A DNA stretch of 64,000 nt from Tretioscincus oriximinensis (lineage: Eukaryota > Chordata > Lepidosauria > Squamata > Gymnophthalmidae). Position 1 is the stretch's first letter; the number at the start of each line of letters is the position of its first letter. Where the stretch lies: positions 700,060 to 764,059 of the forward strand of contig JAJVDF010000254.1 of the NCBI GenBank assembly GCA_022410635.1, written 5' to 3'. A model generated the notes under the pieces. That model was not told the origin of the DNA. It saw only the letters and a program-made list of their open reading frames with translations, and searched no databases. Position numbers and translations under genes: made by a program. Below, one piece after another: positions 10,522 to 21,576 of this stretch.

Positions 10522-11089
10522 GAGACTAAGACAGAGGTTGTGTCCACACAACAGGCCCATGATTGGAGGGAGTGCTCTGGAGGGAGCTCCGCCAGACTGA
10601 ATTGTGGCCCGTCAGCATTCATTGCACTGAAATGCCCCGTTTCTCTGCAATTTCTTAGAGCGGAGAAAGGGCAATACATCTGCGGAGCTCTCTAGCAATG
10701 CATTTCCATGGCCAGCTCTGCTGCAGTGTGAGTGGGACTTCTGCATCTGGCCTGAGAACTGGGCACAAAGTCCCGTGAGACCAGGTGCCCAGCCGCCAAT
10801 CAGAGAGCTGGTGTGAGGGAGCTAGGGCAGCACAGCAGCCAAGTCCTGAGGAAACTGCTGCCCTCACATGGAGGACTCTGGCAGAGCCCTTGGGATATCG
10901 AGGTAGGGCAGGGTGCGAGCCCTGGAAGCCTGCTATAACTTGAAAATGTGCTGCTTTGGTGCGTATATGGAGGAGACCTAAGTGAGGACAGGTCCTTACA
11001 TTTTGCAGAAAATAACACACAGTAGCATTCTTCACAGGAATGTCCACAGGTACATGGTGTTCTGAGTCCACACTGCCAGCCTAATTATC
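10522..11089. other. Unassigned intergenic DNA
   Basis: GC-richer DNA with overlapping minus-strand frames of 138 and 72 codons that are not recognised and show no codon or domain signal. No repeat family assigned. Confidence 0.25.
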
Positions 11090-11560
11090 TCGATTTCTGC
11101 CTCGTTCCCCTTCTCTCTTCATACCCCCTTCTCCTGCCGCGTATAAAAAACAGGGCAGAGCCGGGCTGCAGCGGATGAAAACGGCTCACCCTGTCGGCCT
11201 CTCTTTTCACAGCCTCTCTCCAATTCAGATGAAAAGAGCTTTTGAATGGTCAACATTCAAAGCCTTTTAACAGTTAAAGAGCCCGTTTGTAGCCTCCAGT
11301 CTCACCAGCCAGGCCCAATAAATCAATGGTGGGCATCACATCATTTGCTGTGTAGTTTCCTTTCTCTGCTTGGACAGAAGCTGGCAGTAAGGCAAGGCAG
11401 ACCTCAGTAATTTCCTCATCATTTCAGTCTCGCTGGTAGATGGCGGCTGAGGCCGCGGCTGTTTGATTTTGCTGATTAATGGCCAGTGGAGGGTGATTCC
11501 GTGGCTACATCCATGCCGTTTTCTCGTCTGATGCAAAAATTATATCCCTTTATGATCTTC
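11090..11560. promoter_or_regulatory. Candidate conserved non-coding element
   Basis: Non-repetitive block with closely packed motifs including CTGATTAATGGCCAGTGG (homeodomain-type TTAAT), AGATGGCGGC, CAATAAATCAATGG and AGATGAAAAGAGC. It lacks a long recognised reading frame (one 66-codon minus-strand frame only). The texture is that of vertebrate developmental enhancers; this is inference without alignment. Confidence 0.35.
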
Positions 11561-11663
11561 TGGAGAGAGAGCAAGGATTGAACCGGAGGCACTCAGATTT
11601 CCAAGCAGTTGCTGAAGCGTTAAACTACTGCCACACCATCATGCCATAAATTCATAAGAACAT

Positions 11664-12118
11664 AAGGAGGAAGAGGAGGGAAGAAGGAGGAGAGAGGAGG
11701 AGAAGAGAGGAGGAGGTGGTAGTGGAAGAGGAGGAGGAGAATGAAAAGTAAAAGGACTGAGGGAGGAGAAGGAGGGAGAAGAGAGGGAGAGGAAGAGAAG
11801 AAAAAGAAGAAGAGAAGAAGAACTTGATTCTTATACCCCACTATTCTCCCCTTTCAAAGGGACTCAAAGCGGCTTACAAGGATATATTTTGCACAAAGGC
11901 TTCCATTCTATCTTCCCCACCAGGCTCTGGTGGTCCCCATGTATCTATATGCAGTCAGTTATAATTTCTTGCAATTCATGCTTTCGAATAGCTGGGTTGG
12001 CTAGAGCTACAGGCTAGTGGAAGGTGCTCACCCCTCCCCATGTCCGACACAGGGCTTCGAAATCCCCTCTCCCAGGCGAGAGACGAATTCCTAAGCGACT
12101 GAGCTATCCATGCCTGCT
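11664..12118 (-). mobile_element. tRNA-derived SINE (family A, young subfamily) with long purine tail
   Basis: Minus strand: head GGATAGCTCAGTCGCTTAGG with A-box-like TAGCTCAGTCGC and B-box-like GATTTCGAAGCCC, body AGCTATTCGAAAGCATGAAT and CCTTGTAAGCCGCTTTGAG, then a tail expanded into about 160 bp of GGA/GAA repeats (plus strand 11664-11823). Confidence 0.85.
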
Positions 12119-12149
12119 CGATTATAATCTCATGTTTTATTCTGGATTA

Positions 12150-12560
12150 TAGTCTTCTGCAGGAAGTCTGCTCTTGCCTGCAGAAATATGCAGCTGGGAA
12201 GACCCCATTCTGAACCAGAACAACAGCCGTCGGAATAGAAAGAGCCTTCGACTGATTTTGCCAGAAAATGTATTTTGTTTCCTCCAGTTGCTGCACCCAG
12301 ACAGGCTCCAAAGAGGTCAAATCACCCCAGTACTATATTGAGATTGCAACATATATTCATGGTAATTTCAACGTAGGCTAGGTGCACACGTCAACTTAAA
12401 AAATGCTATAAAGCTAGAATCTGGAATATAGCAATTGCCTGTCCATGCACACCAAGCATGTATATTCAGTGCTCCAGTTTATAACATCGCTCATTGATCT
12501 CATTGCAGTGCAGTCAAGGAATTTTTTCTTTTACTCCAACAGCCAATAGAAACATATGCC
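12150..12560. other. Unique AT-rich intergenic DNA
   Basis: No repeat match in the window and no gene. Possible conserved element. Confidence 0.25.
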
Positions 12561-12784
12561 GCATTCTCAATTGTTTTAACATCTTATTTGTGCACATGCA
12601 TACGCTCACAAGAATATGGGGGTTCTCTGGAACGATGCCTGAATATCTGAGCAATAGTTTATTCTGGGAAAAACAGCGTTTATTTTGGGTCGACTACTGA
12701 AAAAAACTTAACCCTTGTGCCCAAGACTTCATCATTTTGCTACAAATGAGGTAGAAAAACATGATGTCTCAGGAAATAAGGGAG

Positions 12785-13045
12785 GAGGAGAAAAAAGAGG
12801 AAGAAGTCGGTTTTTATACCCTGCTTTTTTCAACCCAAAAGGAATCAAAGCGGCTTACATAAACTTCTGTTCTTTTCTTCACAACAGACACCTTATGAAG
12901 TAGGTAGGGGCTGAGAGAGCTCTGAAGTCCTGTGATTAATCCAAGGTCACCAAGCTGGCTTTTATGGAGGAGTGCAGAATAGAACCAGATAAGAGACTGA
13001 CACTTCTTCCAGATAAGAGACTGACACTTTAACCATGACACCAGA
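12785..13045 (-). mobile_element. tRNA-derived SINE (family B)
   Basis: The plus strand shows the complement of the family: tail of purines, AAAGCGGCTTACAT, CTGAGAGAGCTCTGAAG, CCAAGGTCACCAAGCTGGC, then the tRNA-like head ending ACCATGACACCAGACTGGC. A 29-base segment containing CCAGATAAGAGACTGACAC is duplicated in the head. Confidence 0.75.
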
Positions 13046-13089
13046 CTGGCTATCCCAGCCTGAAATCCCAGAATACCACTACTGCTAAA

Positions 13090-13468
13090 AAAGAATTTCT
13101 AACCCAGGATTTCTGCACTGGATCTTATCATGGCTTCCACAGCCAAGAACATGGATCTAGCAGAAGATTCGATTCCTGCTATGCAGATGCATCCAATTGA
13201 TCTTCAGGCCAGCTTTAAGAGAAGGTCCCTGCATGTATTCCTGATTGAATTTTTGCGTATTTATTGCCACGGTATCCTCACTTCTGGCTGCAGTTCCCGC
13301 CTTGAGCCTGGGAATAATGAAGAACCATCTAAGAAGTCTATTCAGCATGTCGATGAGGTGATGTTTTGCAAAGGCTATTTAAGCTTTGCAATTAGTGCTG
13401 TGGAACAGGCGAGCTCTTTTCTCATGCCAACTATCGAAAACAAGCTGTTTCCTTTGGACATTTGGTAG
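13090..13468 (+). other. Unique DNA with a 112-codon open frame, unrecognised
   Basis: The frame 13130-13468 begins MASTAKNMDLAEDS. I recognise no domain, signal peptide or membrane segment, and there is no promoter or polyadenylation signal in a fitting place. The DNA is unique and AT-rich; an accidental frame in a conserved non-coding stretch is more likely than a gene. Confidence 0.2.
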
Positions 13469-13677
13469 CAGAGCTGAACGCTGGGTCATTCTGGCTCAGA
13501 AACCCATAGTCCGTTTGTGTGTAAGGGATGCATCTTCTCTCCTCCAAGTAAGGTGAAATGGGTTCATTTCCAAGACAAGGGCATAGGGCTGTCAGAGAAC
13601 AGAAACCTCTGTGTTGCTCCATATGGACACCTTTCACAGCACACATCAGAACCATCTCAAAATATAGATGTGAACTT

Positions 13678-14304
13678 TAAGAGCATTAAGAGGAGCCCTG
13701 TTGAATTGGGCCAGGGCCCATCTAGTCTAGCCTCCTGTCTCATACAGAGGCCCATCAGAAAGCAAAATCTGTTCTCAACTACCTGCAAATGGTACTTCAG
13801 GAATCCTGCCTGTTGCTTCATCTCGAAGGCAGGATCAAAACATCCACCCTAGTAGCTGTTTATACTCTTGGAGTGCACAAACTTGTCTACTCCTGTCTTA
13901 AAGCTACTGAGGCTGCTAACTATCACCATCTCTTCTGGAAATAAATTCCACAGGCTGATTATTCTCTGGGGGGAAAAATACTTTCCTTTGTCTGTTCTCA
14001 CTCTTCTGCCCATCAATTTCAAGGAAAACCCTCTGGCCCTAGTGTTGTGTGATAGAGAAAAAGTTTTTTCTCTATTCACCTTATCCATCCCATGCATTAT
14101 TTTATACACCTCAATTAGATCTCCTCTCAAAAGCCATTTTTCGAGACTGAAGAAACCCAGACATTGCAGGCATATTTCATAAGGGAGGTGGTCTAGCCCC
14201 CTGATCCTTTTTGTTGCCCTTTTCTGCACCTTCTCTAGTTCCAAAATATTTTTTTTGAGATGTGGTGACGAGAATTGGACACAGGATTCCAAAAGTACTT
14301 TCAA
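13678..14304 (-). pseudogene. CR1-like LINE ORF2 C-terminus and 3' UTR
   Basis: The minus-strand frame 14304-13849 encodes a recognisable non-LTR retrotransposon C-terminus: KVQKRATKRIRGLDHLPYE, then SLEKWLLRGDLIEVYKIMHG, then WNLFPEEM, matching the CR1 phrases RVQRRATKMIRGLEHLSYE and LRGDLIEVYK. The rest (13848-13678) is the 3' UTR ending in the TTAAGAGG-type tail. The part bearing the reverse-transcriptase catalytic motifs is missing, so the copy is 5' truncated and dead. Confidence 0.85.
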
Positions 14305-14325
14305 CCTTCAACAAACAAAATACAT

Positions 14326-14804
14326 TCATATCCAGTGTTGGATTCCTTTTGACTGGAAAGGTAGCTCATACAAGGAATCTTCACTTGGTGTTTCCTCGTC
14401 CGTAATAAGTATTTTGGAGTAGGGTGGGAGCCTTTGTCCTGGGATATCAAATTGTTCCACCCTGGAACAATTTGACACTGGTGTAAGACTGAGTAGTCCA
14501 TCACACTGTAACAGCAGATCCCAATACTTTGCCTTCAAAGACTTCAGAAGGCAGCATTGAGACCTATGAAGGTAATCATTCCACATTTGAGAAAGGTAGG
14601 TATCTGAGACGTTGTCTCCCAGGGTACTTCAAGAGCGTCAACTGAAGATGGAAGCCTATAAATGAACTTGTCCATAAAGGAACATAAAGATATTTGAACA
14701 AGCTGGGACCTCCATGTGGATATATTCTTGGAAGAGTCAAAACAGATACCTTGTGTGTACATGTACCCTACTTGATGAATGCTGTGTTCCCATTTATGAA
14801 CCAC
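14326..14804 (-). pseudogene. Possible retroelement remnant (RNase H-like, uncertain)
   Basis: Two overlapping minus-strand frames (14804-14544 and 14586-14326) read as one broken protein. The phrase ILITDEETPS near the end resembles the TDAS start of RNase H in tyrosine-recombinase (DIRS-type) retrotransposons, and VGYMYTQGICFDS resembles the preceding segment. Resemblance is weak and by eye only. A 12-bp stem hairpin lies at 14449-14473. Confidence 0.3.
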
Positions 14805-14814
14805 CCTGAGATCC

Positions 14815-15160
14815 TTAGGGCATAGGCAGTGTTGCTACATATCCCAGGAAGTCCAGTAAATCCCAGAAATGACACCTTCTTACTCCAAATACCCCTGGAG
14901 AGCAAAGATCCATTCTCAGACCCCTGCAGGTCCTTTCTTCCAGCCTAGCACTTACCCCCATCAGACCACAGCAGAGCGTGCTGGCAGAACTGGGCAGTAA
15001 CCATGCCAAAGCCCTGTGCTAAGAGGGCACCTAGCCAGATATGACACGACTGCTGCCCAGTCCCACTGGCACATTCCAGAAGCAGACCCTGTGTCCCCGG
15101 ATGTTAGGTTTGCCACATGTTGCAATCTGCAGTACATTAGATGTACTGTAACAGATCCCT
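14815..15160. other. Unassigned intergenic DNA
   Basis: No gene or repeat family recognised. Confidence 0.2.
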
Positions 15161-15214
15161 AAAATGCATTACTGGCATACTGAAGTCCACAGGGTAAAGG
15201 AATCTAGCAGGAGA

Positions 15215-15430
15215 GGGGAGGTATGGTAGCACTTTAGAAACAAATAAGAAATAGGATAGGCGGCGTGACCATTTAAAGACAAAACTACTTCTTCATCTGA
15301 AGCTGCATCTGAAGTAGAGCTGTCTTTGAAATCTCGTACTGCCACTCCTATTTCTTGTTTGACTCCAAAGTGCTTCAAGGCCCCCTGTTGGATTTTCTGG
15401 ACCCAGACTAACATGGCTCTTTCTTTGAGA
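15215..15430. mobile_element. Repeat of the GTAGCACTTTAGAGACTAAC family (family C)
   Basis: GGTAGCACTTTAGAAACAAATAAG, ACTTCTTCATCTGAAG and GACTAACATGGCT mark a diverged copy of a dispersed reptile repeat also present at 23.95, 34.15, 35.07, 35.84, 51.23 and 57.79 kb. Confidence 0.55.
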
Positions 15431-15514
15431 TCTACTATTAGGGTATAAGAATATATATTTGCCAAGTTAGGGTTTATGACTGACTCTAGAGGCGTTTTAC
15501 AGTCTTTATTAGAT

Positions 15515-15790
15515 TAGAAGGAGAGGAAGAGAAAGAGGAAGAATTGGATTTTCATACCCCACCCTTCTCACCTGAAGGGACTCAGCTATTCTTCACCCGA
15601 ATGCTTACATCTATCTTACCCCACAATGTTGTTTTGGTACCTATTTATCTACTTGCAATTACTTGCTTTCAAACAGCTAGGTTGGATAAGGCCAGTAGAG
15701 GGCACTCACCCCTCTCCACGCACAACACATGAGGCCGCAAACTCCAATCTCTCTATTGAAAGACCCTTGTTTTCAACCTCTGCACTACCG
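15515..15790 (-). mobile_element. tRNA-derived SINE (family A, older subfamily)
   Basis: Tail GGAAGAGAAAGAGGAAG, body CTTCACCCGAATGCTTACA, and CACTCACCCCTCTCCACG near the head, all as complement on the plus strand. Confidence 0.7.
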
Positions 15791-16089
15791 TGAGTGGAAC
15801 TTTACACCCTTATCTATATTTTTTTAAGTTTTCTAAGTTGGCAGCCAACCTTGGCAGTGAATCCCAAAGTTTTGGAAATAAAATCCAAATAAATAAAGTG
15901 TAGCCAGATTGTTTCAGGTCTGAGTGCACTTTGAAATCCAAGTCCTTTATATATATATATATTATTTTTGTTTGGCGGGCGGGAGGGGGGGTTGTTTTGC
16001 TTTTTGCAATGTGGAGACAGGGCCTTTGCTCTGTGTATGTGCAAACTGCTCTCCTTCACCATTATTAAACACTGGGAATGCCCCGAGTT

Positions 16090-16600
16090 CTCTTTCATAA
16101 GCCTCTAATTCCATTCTCCTTTGGCTGTTCAAAAGGGATGTTGTTAGGAGCTGTACTCTGGGCCCCATTGCTGCTGAATTTCAAATACCCTTGAAACAAA
16201 TCAGGAACAAGTGGCCTCTTGTGTCCCGCTGGTTAACCTCTTCCAAATGAGTCTTTTCTACGGCGATTTTTGTTTGCTTGTGTTTTTTTTATATATATAT
16301 ACTGGCCAGAAAAGCAATCGTGGCAGGGCTTCGTGCTTGTCTGGAAAAAGCAACCCTCTGGAAGAGCAAGGCCCTTTGCCTTAGTTGGAATTGAATTTCT
16401 TGGGGAGAAGCAATTGCTTACTCCTCATTCGTGCACTTTGTGTGTGTGTGTGGGCGTGCGCATGCGCAATATATGTGCAAATCTTGGGTGTGAGAAGAGC
16501 AGTGTAAGCTTATGTATGTATCCTCAGCTGAACTACCATTTGCAATCAAGCACTTGCAAAGTCCTGTACTTGCACACAGGCAACTAAGAATGATAAAGCC
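16090..16600. other. Unique intergenic DNA
   Basis: Mostly single-copy AT-rich DNA with a (TG)n run at about 16440. No gene seen; 16090-16260 could be a conserved element. Confidence 0.25.
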
Positions 16601-16694
16601 CCACTGAATCAAACCCACAATCCATAGAGTCTGGAATCTTGCCTAACACCATAGCCCATTAGTTGCTTCTCAAACAGGAGACAAAGGCCCAACC

Positions 16695-16875
16695 ACACAA
16701 CATGTTAAAAATCGCAATCCATGTACTCTCATCCTTTCACAAACAAACCATTAGAAAACCTTTAAATCCATGCGGAACAGACAGATGACTAACCAGGAAG
16801 TAAGTACTGAGCATACTCAGTTTAAGATTATGAACAAGGAAGTGAGTACTGAGCATGCTCAGTTTGAGATTCTGC
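16695..16875 (+). repeat. Dispersed repeat with 45-bp tandem duplication
   Basis: GGAAGTAAGTACTGAGCATA and GGAAGTGAGTACTGAGCATG are two copies of a roughly 45-bp unit (16790-16872). The second holds the perfect palindrome CTGAGCATGCTCAG. The block matches the inverted repeat at 9190-9330. Confidence 0.6.
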
Positions 16876-16974
16876 ATTCTCTTGCCCTAGCACCTTTTCA
16901 TGGTATCTTGGTAATCCTGTTGAAGACTGCACACAAAGGAAGGCTTCTTGCCTCTATGGCTGCACACATGGCCA

Positions 16975-17042
16975 TAATAATAATGATAATGATGGTGCTG
17001 CTGCTGATGATGATGATGATTGATGATGATGATGATGATACA
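16975..17042. repeat. (GAT)n microsatellite
   Basis: ATAATGATAATGATG followed by repeated GATGATGAT. Confidence 0.9.
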
Positions 17043-17409
17043 AAATTCCCAGGGACCAATTGTCCCTGGGCATCTGAAGCATCTTTTTAAATTGCCCTCC
17101 CCCCCAAAAAAAACAAAAAACTGAACACAATATTCTAAATGTGGTTTTACCCAAGTACTGTAGAAAGAAATAATTACATCACATGATCGAGATTCTATAC
17201 ACCTCTTAATACATCCCAGGACTGTGTTTGCCTTTTTTGCAGTTGCTTCTCACTGTTTAGTTTGCCCGTGTCAGTTTGCCTGCATTAATTTGAGGGTCAG
17301 CCTCCAGCAGGAGGAAAGGAGGAGGAGCTATTACCACCCCACCTCAAACCACCATTGGCTTTCACAACATAGCAGTACCAATATCACATACCCTTTTGAT
17401 AAGTTCCTC

Positions 17410-17425
17410 GGGGGGGGGGGGGGGG
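17410..17425. repeat. Poly-G run
   Basis: Sixteen consecutive G between TCCTC and CACTG. It creates spurious Pro-rich frames on the minus strand. Confidence 0.95.
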
Positions 17426-17819
17426 CACTGATGCTGAAGAGCTGCCAGCCAGAACTTTGCATCTGATTGGATTCCAGTGCGTGGGAAATTCAGATAAGAT
17501 CCAAAGGTCATGACTTCTAAGGAACCTCTGCAAACCTCCAAGATGCTGGCCATGAACCACGGCTGAACGCATCCCAATAAAGGCAACCTCAGCCAGCATC
17601 TCCAGAAACAGGGAACTCCTGTTTCAGTTCTGAAAGTTGCACTTGGCTGGGCTACTGCCTTGTAATCTTCATAAAATTTTAAATTCACTACTGTACATGG
17701 ACATTGGTTGGTATGTTTATTTGATTGCAAATCGTTGTCATACTTTCTCATGTCTACATGGCAAATCCATCCACTCACAAATGTTTGTTGTTAATTTTGT
17801 TTCCAAATTAGGAATAATA

Positions 17820-18025
17820 ACTTAAGAATCTAAGAGGAGCACTGCTGAATGGGGCTGGGCGCATCCATCCTAGTAGCTATTGATGCATTCAGCCTCCAAG
17901 AATTTGTCTAAACCTGTCTTAAAACTATCCAGGCTGCTATCTACCACCACCTCTTCTGAAAGTAAAACTCCCAGACCAATGACCCTCTGGTTTGTCTGTT
18001 CTCACTCTTCTGCCCATCAGGATTA
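17820..18025 (-). mobile_element. CR1-like LINE 3' end (TTCTTATG lineage)
   Basis: TAAGAATCTAAGAGGAGCAC, ATCCATCCTAGTAGC and TCTGTTCTCACTCTTCTGCC are the complement of the LINE UTR and ORF end. An internal part of the 3' UTR is deleted. Confidence 0.7.
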
Positions 18026-18144
18026 GGTGAGATGAGCCAGTGATGCTTAATGGTTCCAAACCTCTTCCCCAACCTTAATTTCCCATCCCAGGGAGACTAC
18101 TTCTTCCTAGGACGTCTACTCCCCAAATGAAGCAAGCCCATAGG

Positions 18145-18225
18145 ATCATAGAGTTGGAAGGGATCTCACAGCCTCTCTGCTTGTACAGGATTCATTAAAC
18201 AATTAGATGGTTGTTTGGAGACTTC
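18145..18225 (-). mobile_element. CR1 LINE 3' tail
   Basis: AGGATCATAGAGTTGGAAGG followed by decayed tail sequence. Confidence 0.7.
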
Positions 18226-18469
18226 TGCCTTCCATAGTTCTGCAGGATATTCCTATTATGCTGAATTTCTTGCGCACTGCACACACTGGGAGAGGAAGCA
18301 AGAGGAAGGGAAATATTTTACCAGGCTATAACTGTCTCCAAATGACTTTCACAAACGTGACAGCAAACCTCCAGAGAATGGAACACACTCTGATGTAACA
18401 AGCACTCTCATAAAGATGAAGAGAGAGAGATGGTCGGTTTATAAACTTTTCTTCACTGTTCCTGGACAT

Positions 18470-18690
18470 ACTTGCATTGGTCCTTAGTCTGGAATATATC
18501 CTGTAATATATTCCAGAGTAAAGTTCAATGCAGAAAGAGATGCCAAGCTAGGTAATTCATTGCTCTTCACCTTGGAAAGTCCAGCAGAAGCAGTACAGTC
18601 CTTTTGGTACTGGGACCTAGTCTGGATTATTTTTTAGGATTAGGCTGCATTCTTGCACTGAACCTTATTCTGAAACTAGTGCATAAACTC
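18470..18690. repeat. Dispersed repeat with CTGGAATATAT hairpin
   Basis: CTGGAATATATCCTGTAATATATTCCAG forms a hairpin at about 18490-18516. Downstream, CACCTTGGAAAGTCCAGCAG matches TACCTTGGAAAGTCCAACAG at 20161, so the two blocks are copies that flank the LTR-like units. Confidence 0.45.
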
Positions 18691-18789
18691 ACAAAAATTG
18701 GACTTGGTTTTGCAGGGGTTGCCCTTTCGAGAATGTTGGGCAGATGGCCAGACACCATACAGCACCATTGCCGTGGACACATGAACAGA

Positions 18790-18905
18790 AAGCTCAAAGT
18801 CCTGAGCCCTGTGATTGGTCCATAAAAACCAATGGCAGAGCTTGCTAGACCTTAGAATGATATAGGCAATTTTATATCATAATTCATATGCTAGGCTTTG
18901 ATTTA
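18790..18905 (-). mobile_element. Helitron-like element fragment
   Basis: GTCCTGAGCCCTGTGATTGG and GACCTTAGAATGAT match the 5' part of the Helitron-like copies at 24.4 and 58.0 kb. Neither terminus is intact. Confidence 0.45.
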
Positions 18906-19135
18906 ACTAAAGGCCCCATTTCTGTGTTAATTCTTGAAATTGCTGACAGCCTAAATTCTGGGTCATGTTAGTCCCTGCTGCAAGACAAAACTTTAACCTC
19001 AAAGCAAATACTGATTGTTTATTCTGCTTTTATTTATTTTGCTTCTATGTATCTAAGGAAAATCCAAAGATTCAAACCTTATACAATTAATTGGAATATC
19101 ATTTTGCATAACATGTTTTAAGGGCAGTTGCTAAT

Positions 19136-19773
19136 TGTCGGGGTTCTCTATTAGAAATATATTATTGGCATAATATATTTTGATATAAAATGTGCAAGCA
19201 TTGGTCTCTAGATGCACAGGCCTCACTTTTGCAAAATTTCTGGAAATTTCCCAGGCCTGGGTATTGCAAGAGCACTAATCTCTCTTCCTGCCCTGAGGCT
19301 CACCCTGCTGTGCTTTGTTTACCTGCACCCATTATCTCTGGGAGCACTCATTGACTCAGAAGCTTCTGGCTTGATGGGATTAATCAACTGCCAATAGCTC
19401 TGAAGATAGCTCTGACTATCACCTTTCCAGAAGGTAAATGACTGGTCACAGGTCCTGTAAGTTGCAGAGATCAATCTTGTTCCACTCTAAACCATGCCCA
19501 TATTTGGAGTTTCCTGACACAGGCTGCACCCCTTGGGAGGAGGGAAAAACGTCACACAGGTGTCACCACCTCTGGTCCGCCCCAGACTACTCCTTCGGAA
19601 CACCCATTCTCTGACATCACCTTTCTTGTACATGCCTTCTGATTGTATGTCAATAAAAACCTGTGCATGAGGTTGCTCAGGAGGTCCCTACCCACGTGGG
19701 CCTCCTAGATCTTGCCTCTTGATCTAAGCTTATGGCCTCTGCGTGAGTTCCTTGATGGGAGTCAGAATCTACA
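19136..19773 (+). mobile_element. Possible solo LTR
   Basis: Begins TGTCGGGG and ends CTACA, with a polyadenylation-type CAATAAAAACC at about 19649 and a C/T-rich R-U5-like stretch after it. No internal retroviral genes are present. The boundaries are guessed from the TG...CA rule alone. Confidence 0.3.
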
Positions 19774-20060
19774 TGTAACCGTATCCTGATGATCAGCTGC
19801 TTCTGATGTGCTGGTACCTAATAACGTGGTAGCAAACCCCCGTTAGCTAATAATTAATAATGTTGTATAATCAGTATCACCTGATGGATACCTGTAATAA
19901 TGCTGCATCTGCATTTAAAATTGTATAAAAGGAGAATCATTACGAATGGAGGACACACAGTAGGGAGGGTGCAGTATTTTGACTGTATCTTGTATGCATA
20001 CAAATAAAGCCATGTTTGCTGAGGAATAACTTTGCTTGGGACCCGCTTTTTTCTGTTACA
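19774..20060 (+). mobile_element. Probable solo LTR, 287 bp
   Basis: Begins TGTAAC and ends GTTACA, a 6-bp inverted terminal repeat. It holds a TATA box (TGTATAAAAGG, about 19922) and a polyadenylation signal (CAAATAAAGCC, about 20000) at the usual spacing for a promoter and end site in an LTR. No target duplication was found, and it directly abuts the preceding LTR-like unit. Confidence 0.45.
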
Positions 20061-20099
20061 AGAATGTTGGACTAGTTGATGTGGTGTTATTAATAGTAG

Positions 20100-20265
20100 A
20101 GAAATAGCCTGGAAAGACTCAGGGCAGAAAGTGATATTAAGTAGACAATTCCTTGGTCTTTACCTTGGAAAGTCCAACAGATGCAAGTTCTTAAGAGTCC
20201 TTTCTGTACTGGGCGTATTCTGGAATATATCTCAGAACAGGGGCCTGCTGTCCACATTCTAGTAA
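20100..20265. repeat. Second copy of the TACCTTGGAAAGTCCAACAG repeat
   Basis: Matches 18540-18620 in the same orientation and ends in TTCTGGAATATATC. Confidence 0.45.
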
Positions 20266-20289
20266 AAACTAAGGAAAACCCCACCCAAG

Positions 20290-20850
20290 CTCAGAGAAGC
20301 TCCTGGTTTCCACCTACAGGCGTTTATGGCTGAGAAAGTGCAGAGAGCTGCCTGTGAATAGCTGCTGGGCAACAGGTTGCGTTATATCAGCCTGATGGCC
20401 CATAAACATGATGAGTTTCTGTAAATTAACCTTGTTTGGTCCCTTTAAACGAAAGAAGTGTGACTTTTATGGGGGGCACTGAATGTGTTTTTCACAGGGT
20501 GATTTACAGGCCTTCAAGTGTTTGATTGTTTAACTGCTTAGCATTCTAGCACACAAAAGATCCCTGGGAAAGGGGACTAGAAATAAACTGACTTCTTGGA
20601 CCAAGTGCTAAAGTTTACAAGGCGTGTTCAATTGCATTCTCCCATAATCCCTGCCTTCCCAGCACCTCTTCAGGCTGCTCCGGCAGCTGTTTTATACACT
20701 CTGGGCAGGCTGTGAATTGCAGAGAGATAGGGAGGTCTATTCAGACAGGAATCTTGTAAAGTATGAACGCCTTTTGCCTTATTTACCCTTGTGCAAAAAT
20801 TGATGATGAGACGAAGAAAAAGGAGCAGGAGAAGGAGGAGCAGGAGGAAG
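20290..20850. other. Unassigned intergenic DNA
   Basis: Single-copy-looking DNA followed by a GGAGCAGGAGAAGG tract near 20820. No gene seen. Confidence 0.2.
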
Positions 20851-20854
20851 AGTT

Positions 20855-20945
20855 GCAATTAGTGGACCACTGTGTGAGACAGAATGTGGGACTAGATGGG
20901 CTTTGACCCAATTTAGCAGGGCTTCTCTTAGGTTCTCATACGTAT
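20855..20945 (+). mobile_element. CR1-like LINE extreme 3' end
   Basis: CACTGTGTGAGACAGAATG and GGCTTCTCTTAGGTTCTCAT are the LINE tail. It is followed by the microsatellite at 20958. Confidence 0.75.
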
Positions 20946-20957
20946 AGGGCAGGATAG

Positions 20958-21015
20958 AAGTGGAAGGAAGGAAGGAAGGAAGGAAGGAAGGTAGGAAGGT
21001 AGGAAGGTAGGAAGT

Positions 21016-21063
<48 letters not shown>

Positions 21064-21185
21064 AAGATGGACGGATGGACGGATGGACGGATGGATGGAC
21101 GATGGACAGGTAGACAGCTAGATAGATAGACGGATGGACGGATGGACAGGTAGATAGATAGATATATCTAGACAGGCAGACAATA
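20958..21185. repeat. Compound microsatellite (GGAA)n(GATA)n(GGAC)n
   Basis: Runs of GGAA, GGTA, GATA and GGAC/GGAT over about 220 bp; no recognisable protein frame. Confidence 0.95.
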
Positions 21186-21576
21186 TTGGGCCCAGCAGGT
21201 TCACATTCCAGGATATATTCTGGGGAAGGAAGCCCAGTGCAGAAAAGATCCTAGCAAAATAATAAAGGAAGGAAAGCTGGAGGAAAAAGAAAGAGAGAAA
21301 TGGCTGCCGTAAGATCTGTAAGTTGTCAGAAGCACCAAAGAGTATAGAGTACTGGCTCATGATTACTGAGGATCAGGATGCTGCCATCTCCCTTTTATCT
21401 GATACGACGCTGTGAGATCATAACACAACTTAATTGTTTCCCTTTTCTGGTGTCCCAGCCATAGCCATAAACAGGAGAGATTGTCTTGGCTTTGTGGACT
21501 GTAATTGGATTGTTGGCCAAAACACTTTTGCTGCAAAATGGTGTCCGTCATATTTTTCCCTTTAAAAATATCTTGG

